Source: Paenibacillus shirakamiensis | GTDB taxonomy: Bacteria > Bacillota > Bacilli > Paenibacillales > Paenibacillaceae | Direction: 5' to 3' | DNA length: 64,000 nt | Assembly: GCF_017874255.1 (NCBI RefSeq) | Contig: NZ_JAGGLD010000002.1 | Location: forward strand, 186,001-250,000 | In this document: piece after piece, positions 24,037 through 32,761 of the stretch | Layout of the letters: each line of letters opens with the position of its first letter | Position numbering within the stretch: the stretch's first letter is position 1 | Program-made: the position numbers and the translations under genes | Notes under the pieces: generated by a model | What the model saw: only the letters and a program-made list of their open reading frames with translations | Told to the model about the DNA's origin: nothing | Database searches by the model: none

Positions 24037-24945
24037 CTGCCTCGTATGCTGTACGCTGCACTGATTCTGCTCAGTCTCATTTGGGGAGGTTCCTTTTTCT
24101 TTATCAAACAATTGTTAGAACACTTTGGGCCATGGACCATTGCCTTTTTGCGATCAGCGCTTGGCTTCGCTACGATTACGTTCCTGATGTTGATTTTAAG
24201 AAAACCGTTTGACCTCCGGCGCATGCCTTGGCTGCTTATCGCTATTGTTGCTCTAGTGAATACGGCTATTCCATGGGCCGTTATTGGGTTCAGCGAGACT
24301 CGACTAACCAGTAGTATGACTTCGATATTAAATGCAACGACGCCGCTATGGACGGTAGTAGTCGGAGCATTGTTCTTCAAAGCTACTACACATCGGATGC
24401 AATGGATTGGACTAGCGATCGCTTTTGTGGGTCTAATCATTTTACTCGGAATTAATCCCGTCTCTATAATCTCTATTGATGGAATCGGCTTCCTCTGCAT
24501 GATGACCGCTACCTTATGTTATGCCGTAGGCTCACAGCTATCTGCTAGACTTCAACAATTATCCATGTATCAGATTTCGTTCGGCACCCTACTTTGTGCT
24601 ATGGTCAGTTGTGGAGGAATGGCACTCTCTACAGAGACCATTTCTTGGACAAGCGTAAGCTCCCTCACCATCCTTCCGCTTCTCATTGGACTCGGTGTAT
24701 TTGGTTCTGGTATTGGTTATATTCTCTTTTACTACATGATTCAAAAAGGAAGTCCGGAATTCGCCACTACGGTCACCTATTTGGTTCCGGCCAGCGCTAT
24801 CATATGGGGAGCGACATTATTGGACGAGAAAGTTCACTGGAATATGCTGATTGGGGTCACTTTTATTTTAGCGGGTGTGTATCTATCCAATAGATCGCGC
24901 AAGTATGCGGAGCGAGCTTCCGATTCTGCTTCAAGTTCGGTATGA
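24037..24945 (+). CDS. EamA/DMT-family transporter
   Basis: About 302 residues, ten predicted TM helices in two EamA repeats (residues about 5-140 and 150-285; LLSLIWGGSFFFIKQLLEHF, VLAGVYLSN-type end). Drug/metabolite transporter superfamily; substrate cannot be read from sequence. Start is uncertain. CTG 24037 sits 7 bases after GGAGG and gives MPRMLYAAL; ATG 24046 is 16 bases away, too far for that site. I prefer CTG. Second gene of the SDR transcript; the next ORF follows after 39 bp. Confidence 0.85.
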   Translation: MPRMLYAALILLSLIWGGSFFFIKQLLEHFGPWTIAFLRSALGFATITFLMLILRKPFDLRRMPWLLIAIVALVNTAIPWAVIGFSETRLTSSMTSILNATTPLWTVVVGALFFKATTHRMQWIGLAIAFVGLIILLGINPVSIISIDGIGFLCMMTATLCYAVGSQLSARLQQLSMYQISFGTLLCAMVSCGGMALSTETISWTSVSSLTILPLLIGLGVFGSGIGYILFYYMIQKGSPEFATTVTYLVPASAIIWGATLLDEKVHWNMLIGVTFILAGVYLSNRSRKYAERASDSASSSV

Positions 24946-24984
24946 TATACAGACAAAGTTAGCATCTAGGAGGTTAGAAAAAGC

Positions 24985-25629
24985 ATGATTATGCAAGTAC
25001 AGCATGTTGAAAAAAAAGATGGATTATACCATATCCAATATATAGCAGGGGGACCTCTCCCTTTTGACCCTCATGATGTTGTGCTTATCCGTTCCGCCCA
25101 CTATTTTATCGGCTCTATTATGGAAGTACATCCAAGTTATGTCGTGCTCCTCACACATGCTGATCATGAGCCCCATCTTGCTGGAACCTTAGAACTTGAA
25201 CTTGCCTTCTCCCCTACCGTATCGATACTTGGCGCCGAAGCTATTATCGAAAAGCTGGGATATTTTCCCCCTTTCCATTACGACCGAATAACAGACGCTA
25301 GCTTGAATTCGGGCAACATCTCACTCACGATCGAGTTATCTGCAACTACTGTGCTGGTTCCACAATCCGCGGATCTAACGCCTTCAGATGTTGCACCGCT
25401 CCTTCCAGAAGGGATATTCACTGAAACTGATATTCCCAGGTATGCCATCACATTCATATTCGACCAGACCACCGATGTAGGACTCACCCCGCTTGAGTCT
25501 GAAAATATTATTCTTCAACTGGATTTCCGTTATGAAGATACAGATATGGTCATTGATATTGACGCTCTTCGCGGATTGTCAGGCAGCTTCTTATGCGGTG
25601 GCATTCGAGCTGAGATTGTACAGTTATAA
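24985..25629 (+). CDS. Hypothetical protein, beta-rich
   Basis: 214 residues from ATG 24985 (AGGAGG upstream). No signal peptide or membrane helix. Sequence alternates short strands (HYFIGSIMEVHPSYVVLLTH, LDFRYEDTDMVIDIDAL) and is acidic overall. I recognise no domain. It lies 39 bp after the EamA gene and ends before a clear terminator, so it is probably the last gene of an SDR-EamA-hypothetical transcript. Confidence 0.6.
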   Translation: MIMQVQHVEKKDGLYHIQYIAGGPLPFDPHDVVLIRSAHYFIGSIMEVHPSYVVLLTHADHEPHLAGTLELELAFSPTVSILGAEAIIEKLGYFPPFHYDRITDASLNSGNISLTIELSATTVLVPQSADLTPSDVAPLLPEGIFTETDIPRYAITFIFDQTTDVGLTPLESENIILQLDFRYEDTDMVIDIDALRGLSGSFLCGGIRAEIVQL

Positions 25630-25733
25630 CAGAAGATTGGAACGACCCAGCTAAGCAGCTGATCTACTTATTAAAGAAGAGCCTAAAGTGACCGCAAGAA
25701 ATGTTGGCAGGAAATGTTGAGTATGCACAAGAA

Positions 25734-25770
25734 AAGCACATGCCATGAACTTCATGGGATGTGCTTGTTT
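25734..25770 (+). terminator. Terminator of the SDR-EamA transcript
   Basis: AAGCACATGCCATGAA paired with TTCATGGGATGTGCTT (one mismatch) followed by GTTTG. The rest of 25630-25902 shows no gene. Confidence 0.75.
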
Positions 25771-25920
25771 GCAAGAGAACCTAAATAAATGGTCTTCCTC
25801 TTTTAGTCGTTACAACATTTTGCTCACATACATCATGGCATGTTCACCATAACTTGCGGCAAGCTAAGCTTCATACTTAAATAAGCTAGCATTTCATGCT
25901 ATATGGAGGAGCGAACACTA

Positions 25921-27429
25921 GTGAAACGTCCGAATATTTTGTTCATAACCAGCGATCAGCAGCACTATAATACCCTTGGAGCGTTCAACCCTGAGATCGT
26001 TACACCAAATCTAGATCGAATGACGCAAGAAGGAACGACGTTCACCCGTGCCTACTGTCCGAATCCTACTTGTACACCAACAAGAGCTTCGATACTGACC
26101 GGCATGTATCCAAGTCAACATGGAGCATGGACACTCGGTACCAAATTATTAGAAGATCGAACCACGGTATCTCAGCTGTTCTCTAATGCAGGTTACCGAA
26201 CGGCACTCATCGGCAAAGCTCATTTCCAGCCCTTGCAGGGAACGGAGAGTTATCCTTCGCTTGAGGCTTACCCCTTGTTACAAGACCTAGACTACTGGCG
26301 TGAATTCCATGGACCCTTCTACGGTTTTGACCATGTTGAATTGGCTCGGAATCATACGAATGAAGCTCACATTGGACAGCATTATGCGCTTTGGATGGAG
26401 GAGAAAGGCTGTCTGAACTGGCGAGAATTTTTTCTAGCCCCTACCGGAACTATGGATCCTAACTTAACTCATACTTGGCATATCCCAGAAGAATACCACT
26501 ATGATACGTGGATCGCCGAACGGACAAATGCATTACTTGAGCAGTATGCTGCTGAGGATGAGCCCTTTTTCCTGTGGTCCAGTTTCTTCGATCCTCACCC
26601 TGATTACCTCGTGCCTGCACCTTGGGATACCTTGTATCCTCAAGGCCAACTAACGATCCCTCACCTTAGCCCTGGGGAACATAATCACAATCCACCTCAT
26701 TTTGGAAAAACTCAGGAGGAACATCCATATTTTGATTACCTAAAAGAAACAGGCCTCGGTATCCATGGATACCACTCTCACCTCCTGCCTGAAGCCGAAC
26801 GCACACAGCTCGTCTCAACCTATTATGGCATGATCAGTATGATGGATAAGTACATTGGGACCATCCTTCACAAGCTCGATGAACTCGGTCTAACCGATAA
26901 TACGATCGTGGTGTTCACCTCAGATCATGGTCATTTTTTTGGGCAGCATGGTCTTCAGTACAAAGGAGGATTTCACTACGAGGATTTGATTAAAGTCCCT
27001 TTTATTGTTCGTTATCCTGGTCATGTACCTGCGGGAGTGAAGTCCCATGCCATCCAGTCGCTTGTTGATTTAGCGCCAACTTTTTTACAGTTATGTAGTC
27101 TAACGATTCCTCCAGCCATGACGGGCGTGGACCAAAGTAAGGTCTGGCTTGGACTTGAGACAGAGGCCCGCGACCATGCGATATGCGAGTTCCGTCACGA
27201 GCCTACGTCCATTCATCAGAAAACCTATGTTAATTCACGATACAAAATCACTGTATATTACAACCAAACCTATGGAGAACTTTTCGATCTTGTCCAAGAT
27301 CCAGGTGAATTGAACAACTTGTGGGATAATCCGTCGCACTCCTCCTTGAAAATGGAACTTCTTCTCCAATATATATGGGCTGAATTAGGTAAAGAATCCA
27401 TGCCGATGCCTAGAATATGGCACGCCTGA
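25921..27429 (+). CDS. Sulfatase-family hydrolase
   Basis: 502-residue type I sulfatase/phosphonate monoester hydrolase superfamily member. The Cys-type formylglycine motif CTPTR is at about 53-57, in NPTCTPTRASILTGMYPSQHG. Metal ligands: early Asp in FITSDQQ, and late DH in VFTSDHGHFFGQHG. No signal peptide, so it acts in the cytoplasm or needs another route out. Maturation of the Cys would need a formylglycine-generating enzyme or anaerobic sulfatase-maturing enzyme, none of which is nearby. GTG 25921 is chosen (GAGGAG 9 bases upstream) over ATG 25903, which is part of that site. Substrate unknown. Confidence 0.9.
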   Translation: MKRPNILFITSDQQHYNTLGAFNPEIVTPNLDRMTQEGTTFTRAYCPNPTCTPTRASILTGMYPSQHGAWTLGTKLLEDRTTVSQLFSNAGYRTALIGKAHFQPLQGTESYPSLEAYPLLQDLDYWREFHGPFYGFDHVELARNHTNEAHIGQHYALWMEEKGCLNWREFFLAPTGTMDPNLTHTWHIPEEYHYDTWIAERTNALLEQYAAEDEPFFLWSSFFDPHPDYLVPAPWDTLYPQGQLTIPHLSPGEHNHNPPHFGKTQEEHPYFDYLKETGLGIHGYHSHLLPEAERTQLVSTYYGMISMMDKYIGTILHKLDELGLTDNTIVVFTSDHGHFFGQHGLQYKGGFHYEDLIKVPFIVRYPGHVPAGVKSHAIQSLVDLAPTFLQLCSLTIPPAMTGVDQSKVWLGLETEARDHAICEFRHEPTSIHQKTYVNSRYKITVYYNQTYGELFDLVQDPGELNNLWDNPSHSSLKMELLLQYIWAELGKESMPMPRIWHA

Positions 27430-27511
27430 TATTTTCATATATTAGATTCGTATGAGTTATTCTAAGAATTAGATGGGTAGGCTACATTTCATTGATGGGG
27501 AGCGAATAGTT

Positions 27512-27874
27512 GTGAAAAAGAAAATAATTTATTTTCTTATGGGAGTTGTTGTTCTACTATTAGTAGGATTCGCTAAAAATCGGCTAACTACATATACAGT
27601 CAATCCAGACATTGTAGTCGTGAACAAAATTATGAATACCGATCATACTTTAGCACTGAGCGGAGATCTGATTAGCAGCGCTACACAGTACGAAGGATAC
27701 ACCGCAAGAAAAGTTGGAGATAAGTTGTATCTGTCCTTACAGGCTAACGATCTGATTTATCTAGGTAAAAGAGATGGATCTTTTCAAATTACCCTTCAAG
27801 AAGATGGGCAATCCATCTCGGAAATATACTTAACTCAAGATTCATACCACAAAAAAATATGGCCCGCATTATAA
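27512..27874 (+). CDS. Small single-TM hypothetical protein
   Basis: 120 residues from GTG 27512 (GGGGAG, 9 bases upstream; the 13 preceding codons lack a site). Basic start (MKKK), one hydrophobic helix (IIYFLMGVVVLLLVGFA, about 5-21), then an extracytoplasmic beta-rich domain of about 95 residues with no Cys. Function not recognised. A signal anchor is more likely than a cleaved signal. Confidence 0.65.
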   Translation: MKKKIIYFLMGVVVLLLVGFAKNRLTTYTVNPDIVVVNKIMNTDHTLALSGDLISSATQYEGYTARKVGDKLYLSLQANDLIYLGKRDGSFQITLQEDGQSISEIYLTQDSYHKKIWPAL

Positions 27875-27983
27875 GAATCTTAGAATGAATTTTTATCCAT
27901 TAAACATGGAGTTAATCCGCCTATAACATATGAGCCTCATACTTGGAACTGAACTCATTAATGCTAAAAGGATGGCTGAACTC

Positions 27984-28613
27984 ATGGGAATCCATACGTA
28001 CTTCCGATCGCTGAACGAGCTGGAACGTATTATCCGTTGTCCGGGTAAATTTAAATTCGAGGAACACAGTGTCTCCGCCCACTCTTGGAAAGTCGTCCAA
28101 TATGCCAAAACTTTGGCCGATATAGAAGAAGCACATGGAATTCAGATCGACTGGAAAAAACTTTATGAGATTACGAGCAGCCATGACTATGGCGAAATAT
28201 TTATCGGAGATATTAAGACCCCCGTTAAGCATTCTTCCGTTCAATTACGCCAATTGATTCAACAAGTGGAGGAAGGTATGGTCGACCACTTCATCGATGA
28301 ACATATTCCTGAGGATTTCAAAGCGATCTTCCGTAGGCAGCTGCGCGAAGGGAAAGATAGTTCTGTCGAAGGCTTGATACTGGAAGTCGCTGATAAAATG
28401 GATCAAGTGTACGAAGCATTTACCGAGCTACAAAGAGGAAATACCGAAAAGGAATTCGTCATTATGTACCGCAATGCCCTGATTAAGATTAAGCATATTC
28501 AGCTCAATTGTGTGGAATATTTTCTAGAGCATATTTTACCGGATATGATGAATGAAGAGACCCTTTCCCCGATTGATATCCGTAGGATCACGGAAGAGGC
28601 ACTAGCAGTATAA
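27984..28613 (+). CDS. YfbR-like HD-domain phosphohydrolase
   Basis: About 209 residues. HD-domain metal site: His in HSVSAHSWKVV, HD in SSHDYGEIFIGDI, and Asp in EVADKMDQVYEAF. This matches the YfbR/HDDC2 group of 5'-deoxynucleotidases, although sequence alone does not fix substrate. Start is unclear: frame opens at ATG 27930, but ATG 27984 (MGIHTYFRSLNELERI) has AAGGA upstream and matches the usual length. Monocistronic. Confidence 0.85.
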   Translation: MGIHTYFRSLNELERIIRCPGKFKFEEHSVSAHSWKVVQYAKTLADIEEAHGIQIDWKKLYEITSSHDYGEIFIGDIKTPVKHSSVQLRQLIQQVEEGMVDHFIDEHIPEDFKAIFRRQLREGKDSSVEGLILEVADKMDQVYEAFTELQRGNTEKEFVIMYRNALIKIKHIQLNCVEYFLEHILPDMMNEETLSPIDIRRITEEALAV

Positions 28614-28724
28614 GGGCGGATTGATACTAAAAAGTAGGCTATAGTCAATTTACTTGAAAGATATTGTAATCATTAAAATTTTGACCTTATCATAAAATAT
28701 ATAGCAATTAAATATCTAGCAATA

Positions 28725-28748
28725 AAAAAGGAGCCCTCTCGGCTCCTT
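28725..28748 (-). terminator. Terminator of the minus-strand SDR gene
   Basis: AAGGAGCC-loop-GGCTCCTT with a T6 run on the minus strand (28724-28729). Confidence 0.8.
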
Positions 28749-28775
28749 CTTCATATATACATAATAGACTCATGG

Positions 28776-29570
28776 TTATATCGTCTCTTCCCACACTTTG
28801 GCTTCATACGCCTTGACCTGCGCTTCAGATGGGGCAGGGTGAACCGTACGGAACGGATGATGCTTGGCCTCAATTACTTCAACCATTTTATCAATCATAT
28901 CCTGCGGATCGAATTGGGAAGCTAACATAAGCTCACTTTTAGCGATATCGGAACGCTTCGTGAAATTCGTAGATTCGTCATACCACTTCTCTTTTTCCTC
29001 GAACATCATATCGTTAAATCCTGTCTTATAAGGACCTGGATTGATCGTTGCTACCTGTACGCCGAACTCGGCTAGTTCGCCTTTAAGCGCCTGAGCCATC
29101 GCTTCAACAGCATGTTTCGATGCGCAATAAGCTCCGAGATACGGGGTTACGCTTAAGCCTGCAATCGAGCTCACGAAGATGATTTTACCTTTCTTCTTAG
29201 CAACAAATTTGCGGGCTACAATCTGCGCCATTTCTAAGGAACTGAACACATTCGTATCAAAAATTCTCCGTACGTTCTCCACCGGAATCTCTGCTAGAGG
29301 GCCACCTTCACCAATGCCTGCATTCGCTACATACACATCAAAATCATATTTCTCTAGTTGACTGCGATCCAGAGGATTGTTGACGTCCAGCTTGATGACT
29401 TCCATATCCAGACCTTGGGCCTTAGCTTCTTCTCTTAATGAAGTGACCTGGGAAATGGTCTCTACCGATGCTATCACCTGATGCCCTTTGTGTGCTAGTC
29501 CTAATGCGGTACCTTTACCAAGTCCGCTACCTGCACCTGTAATGAAAATCGTCTTTTTGCTTCCAAACAT
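28776..29570 (-). CDS. Short-chain dehydrogenase/reductase
   Basis: 264 residues. TGAGSGLGKG cofactor motif (about 11-20), VANAG-type motif (DVYVANAGIGEGG), catalytic Ser in FVSSIAGL and YCASKHA (Tyr, Lys). The C-terminal half (INPGPYKTGFND) resembles the classical SDR group that includes 17-beta-HSD-like enzymes. Substrate unknown. ATG 29570 has AGGAGGAG upstream. It has its own terminator and no operon partner. Confidence 0.88.
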   Translation of the reverse strand: MFGSKKTIFITGAGSGLGKGTALGLAHKGHQVIASVETISQVTSLREEAKAQGLDMEVIKLDVNNPLDRSQLEKYDFDVYVANAGIGEGGPLAEIPVENVRRIFDTNVFSSLEMAQIVARKFVAKKKGKIIFVSSIAGLSVTPYLGAYCASKHAVEAMAQALKGELAEFGVQVATINPGPYKTGFNDMMFEEKEKWYDESTNFTKRSDIAKSELMLASQFDPQDMIDKMVEVIEAKHHPFRTVHPAPSEAQVKAYEAKVWEETI

Positions 29571-29721
29571 ACAATCTCCTCCTGTTCGTGTATCTGTGGA
29601 AATATATTTAAATGATCATTATGCTGAACGATTCTTTATGTCCCGTCAATGTCATACACGATTACCCGCTTCCTAGAAAGATTAATCAAAACTAGTTGTC
29701 TACTTGTAACCTAGTTGAATT

Positions 29722-29768
29722 AAAAAACACAGCGCGGTTATAGTTCTCCCTAGCCACACTGTGCTTTT
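29722..29768 (-). terminator. Terminator of the YciI-like gene
   Basis: Minus strand: GCACAG..GGCTA-loop-TAACC..CTGTG followed by TTTTTTAAT. Confidence 0.7.
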
Positions 29769-29780
29769 AGATACCTTGTG

Positions 29781-30068
29781 TTATCTTAGAAAAGGCTCAA
29801 AACGTTCATCACATTTCGTAATCTGAATCTCCGTAATCTCATAACTTGCTACTTCATGGTGATAAAAAGGATCTTGTTGTAGAACATGTTCTAATTCATC
29901 TTGGCTTGTCAGATTAGAGAGGATAACGCCTCCTGTACGTGGAACTTTACGGCCTGAGAATATGAAGGTCCCTGCCGCATATTGATGATTAAGAAACTCC
30001 TGATGCTCTTCAAGAAATGTATCTACAATCTCTAAGGGTTGCGTATAGTGGATCGATATTAAAAACAT
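29781..30068 (-). CDS. YciI-family protein
   Basis: 95-residue dimeric alpha+beta barrel protein of the YciI type (FLISIHYTQPLEIVDTFLEEH, FIFSGRKVPRTGGVIL, DPFYHHEVASYEITEI). The HxD-like residues in this fold are sometimes catalytic, but most members have no known reaction. ATG 30068 follows AGGAAGAG. Monocistronic. Confidence 0.82.
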   Translation of the reverse strand: MFLISIHYTQPLEIVDTFLEEHQEFLNHQYAAGTFIFSGRKVPRTGGVILSNLTSQDELEHVLQQDPFYHHEVASYEITEIQITKCDERFEPFLR

Positions 30069-30281
30069 GAGTTCTCTTCCTTTCTATTCATCCTCATATG
30101 TAAAATAACGTTAATAATTATCCGTTTACCCTGGGATATTTTGACACCTGTGAATATGTTGGCTAACATATTCATTAAGAACAAATCGTTCTTTAAACTA
30201 TATATTACCCTGTTAAAAAAGAAACACCACAGGGAAATAACAACATTCAACTATAATCATATTTAATGGGGAGGACAAATC

Positions 30282-30899
30282 ATGTATAACACTATTATTT
30301 TTGATGTCGACGGAACCTTAATTGATACCGAACGTGCAGTCATTGGATCGTTACAAAAAATGCTCATTGCCGATTACAGCCGCCATATGGAAGCTGATGA
30401 ACTCAATTTTGTCCTTGGCATTCCGGGAGCAGACTCTCTGCCTAAGCTAGGTATTGCAGACATTCACCTTGCCAATGAACGGTGGAACTTTTTTATGAAG
30501 GATTTTCTGATTTCTATCGAAGTATTTGACGAGGTGGAAGAAGTACTGCGTACGCTACAGCGCAGACAGATCTCTCAAGGAATCGTAACTTCCAAAACCA
30601 AGACCGAGTTGCGGGATGATTTCGAACCGATGGGATTATCCAAATACTTAACTCATACTGTATGTGCTGATGATACAGAGCTACATAAACCACACCCCGA
30701 GCCGCTTCTGAAATTCCTTCGAATCTCGGGAACCCCAGCGCATCAAGCTATTTATATTGGAGACACAATATATGACTATCAATGTGCGAGAGATGCGGGG
30801 GTACATTTCGGTCTCGCGAGCTGGGGATGCAGACAACCCGAAGGCATTCAAGCAGATCATATCTTTCAGACTCCGATGGACATTCTTCGTATTATATAG
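30282..30899 (+). CDS. HAD-superfamily phosphatase (PGP-like)
   Basis: 205-residue HAD hydrolase with a small helical cap. Motif I DVDGTLIDTE (about 7-16), motif II Thr/Ser in IVTSKT, motif III Lys in ELHKPHPEP, motif IV IGDTIYDYQCARDAG. Probably hydrolyses a small phosphate ester such as phosphoglycolate or a sugar phosphate; sequence does not decide. ATG 30282 has GGGGAGG upstream. Ends before a clear terminator. Confidence 0.88.
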   Translation: MYNTIIFDVDGTLIDTERAVIGSLQKMLIADYSRHMEADELNFVLGIPGADSLPKLGIADIHLANERWNFFMKDFLISIEVFDEVEEVLRTLQRRQISQGIVTSKTKTELRDDFEPMGLSKYLTHTVCADDTELHKPHPEPLLKFLRISGTPAHQAIYIGDTIYDYQCARDAGVHFGLASWGCRQPEGIQADHIFQTPMDILRII

Positions 30900-30992
30900 G
30901 TTACGCAACTCGAATTTAAAACCAGCAAAAAAGTGTGAAAGCTCTTTTAAATGATGCGACTATACCCTAATCATTACAATAATAAAGTAAAG

Positions 30993-31020
30993 AAACCCCT
31001 GCCGACTTGGCAAGGGGTTT
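30993..31020 (+). terminator. Terminator of the HAD phosphatase gene
   Basis: AAACCCCTGCC-5 nt-GGCAAGGGGTTT hairpin about 90 bp after the stop; T tail is short. Confidence 0.7.
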
Positions 31021-31029
31021 GCATATGAA

Positions 31030-31210
31030 GTGTAATTATACTTCAGTTATACTTCAGTTATACTCCAATTACTTTCCATTCACTTGCACTTGCCAGTTAC
31101 TCTTCAACTGTATTTCAATTCATTTTTCATTTAGTTTTATTTACTTCCAAGTACTCTCCAGACTTTCCATCTTCAATTGCTTCCCTGTTACTTTCCATCT
31201 AATTTTCAGG
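31030..31210. repeat. Pyrimidine-rich degenerate tandem repeat
   Basis: The plus strand is nearly purine-free and made of degenerate units like ACTTCAGTTAT and TTACTTTCCA, most regular at 31036-31070 (period about 11). It lies in the 324-bp gap 30900-31223, downstream of the ECF41 sigma gene, whose mRNA would carry the purine-rich complement. No gene seen. Confidence 0.5.
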
Positions 31211-31223
31211 TCCTCGCCTTACT

Positions 31224-32165
31224 CTATGCATCTAATCTAAGCTGAATAGACTCTAGCTTCTCTGGATTTTTTATTACATATATCCCTTGGATATGCGAGG
31301 ATCCTTCGCTTAACTGTACACACATGACAGCCTCAAGTTGATGTTCATTCCAGAAGAGAACTTGCATCTCACCATTCAGTTCAACAAAGGTTACACGAGC
31401 GCGGCGCAAAGCTTGGAATGTCTTAGGCGATGCCGTGAACGCATGGACTCGGGCTGCTCCCTTAATGGGATTGATGGCAGAGTGTACCTTACCCCCGCCA
31501 TCCGTGATCATGATTGCATGTTCCGATAATAACTCACGTAAAGTGTCCACCTGATGCCGTTCGAATGCAAATATGAACCGATCTAACAGAACTTGTCTGC
31601 TTGCAGCTGCTTCGGCCAGTTCCATGTCACGTTTAGATGAAGTATCCTCGCTAATCGGCTTAGTCGGACGAAGTTTGCGACGTGCCCGGCTACCTAACTG
31701 TCGACAAGCCGCTTCATTTTTGCCTAGTAGTTCCGCAATGCTGCGATAATCATATTGATAAACTTCATGCAGTAGAAGGACAGCCCTCTCGGCTGGCAGT
31801 AGCTGTTCCATCAGTACAAGATAGGCATACTGTAAGCTTTCTCTATGCTCTACTCGTTCTAGAGGACCCGGCTCTAATAAGCGATGGTGTAGGGGGTCAG
31901 GAAGCCACTGCCCCACGTATTCTTCTCTTTGCTTCCGAGCAGACTTCAGTACATTCAAACTACGGTTGACTGTAGCTCTTGTTAGATAAGCCTTAGGATA
32001 ATCCATCTGAGGAATGCCCTCTCCTTGAAGCTCAGCGAATAGATCTTGCACAATATCCTCCGCATCTTCGACCGAACCGAGCATACGATAAGCTATGCCT
32101 AGTAGATATCCTCTCCAAGCTAAATAAAAGGAATCTGTCAGCGGAAGCGCTACACCTGACTCCAT
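31224..32165 (-). CDS. ECF41-type RNA polymerase sigma factor
   Basis: 313 residues. Sigma region 2 about 12-75 (YLLGIAYRMLGSVEDAEDIVQD), region 4 about 105-165 (LLPAERAVLLLHEVYQYDYRSIAELLG), then a 130-residue SnoaL-like C-terminal extension with the DGGGK signature (about 228-232). That extension defines the ECF41 group, where it regulates activity without a classical anti-sigma factor. Start ATG 32165 overlaps the stop of the upstream decarboxylase-like gene by one base (TAATG), so translation is coupled. The operon promoter matches the ECF41 consensus, indicating autoregulation. Confidence 0.93.
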   Translation of the reverse strand: MESGVALPLTDSFYLAWRGYLLGIAYRMLGSVEDAEDIVQDLFAELQGEGIPQMDYPKAYLTRATVNRSLNVLKSARKQREEYVGQWLPDPLHHRLLEPGPLERVEHRESLQYAYLVLMEQLLPAERAVLLLHEVYQYDYRSIAELLGKNEAACRQLGSRARRKLRPTKPISEDTSSKRDMELAEAAASRQVLLDRFIFAFERHQVDTLRELLSEHAIMITDGGGKVHSAINPIKGAARVHAFTASPKTFQALRRARVTFVELNGEMQVLFWNEHQLEAVMCVQLSEGSSHIQGIYVIKNPEKLESIQLRLDA

Positions 32166-32617
32166 TAGTCAAAACATCCTGGATACATTCCCGTGCCGAT
32201 GGAGATTCGATTCCAGCCACTAATCATATTCACGACTAAGATGATGTCCAGAATCTGCTTCTCTTCAAAATACATACGTGCATGATCGTAGATATGCTGC
32301 GGGACGCCTTGGTTAGTAATTTGTGCTAAATGTTCGGTTAGCTGAAGTGCTGCTCTTTCTTCGGCAGTGAAACATGGGGCATCATGCCAGACACTAAGCA
32401 AAAGTAATCGATTCTCCTGATTCCCCTGCTTCAACAGATCTTTCGCGTGCATGTCTATACAGAATGCACAACCGTTAATCTGCGATACCCGAATTTTAAT
32501 CAGTTCTTTAAGTACAGTTCCAAGCGTCCGCCCCGATACCTGATCCATACTTGCCATGGCTTGATAAAATTCCGGAGCCACGTTTCGATGGTTCATCCTT
32601 AGTTCCATCATTCTCAT
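32165..32617 (-). CDS. Carboxymuconolactone decarboxylase-family (AhpD-like) protein
   Basis: About 150 residues. AhpD-like core with redox pair CAFCIDMH (about 48-55), preceded by LKELIKIRVSQING, the usual CMD motif. Probably a peroxidase/thiol-disulfide-type protein rather than a true decarboxylase. ECF41 sigma genes are typically paired with such a gene, which is their main target. I start at ATG 32617 (or 32611): the ECF41-type promoter at 32661-32687 would initiate near 32654, so the longer frame from 32665 would begin upstream of the transcript. Confidence 0.88.
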   Translation of the reverse strand: MRMMELRMNHRNVAPEFYQAMASMDQVSGRTLGTVLKELIKIRVSQINGCAFCIDMHAKDLLKQGNQENRLLLLSVWHDAPCFTAEERAALQLTEHLAQITNQGVPQHIYDHARMYFEEKQILDIILVVNMISGWNRISIGTGMYPGCFD

Positions 32618-32660
32618 CTCTTCCTCTCTATATGGACCCAATTTATGGACTCTATATGTA

Positions 32661-32687
32661 GACAACTCAGCAAGATATTATGTGACA
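32661..32687 (-). promoter_or_regulatory. ECF41-dependent promoter
   Basis: Minus strand: -35 TGTCACA (32681-32687), 16-bp spacer, -10 TGTC (32661-32664). The established ECF41 consensus is TGTCACA-N16/17-CGTC, so only one position differs. It precedes the CMD-sigma operon. Confidence 0.8.
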
Positions 32688-32726
32688 CTCATGCTTAAAT
32701 GCACGTTATCACTCCACCTAATAATA

Positions 32727-32754
32727 TTAAAAAGGCCGTCCGCTAAGACGACCT
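32727..32754 (-). terminator. Terminator of the phosphopantetheinyl transferase gene
   Basis: Minus strand: AAGGTCGTC-loop-GACGGCCTT followed by TTTAAT, directly after the stop. Confidence 0.8.
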
Positions 32755-32761
32755 TGTCTCC

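Noticed and set aside
24594..24893. 99-residue frame inside the EamA gene
   Set aside because: Out-of-frame shadow of a well-supported membrane protein; Cys/Trp/His-rich with no start signal.
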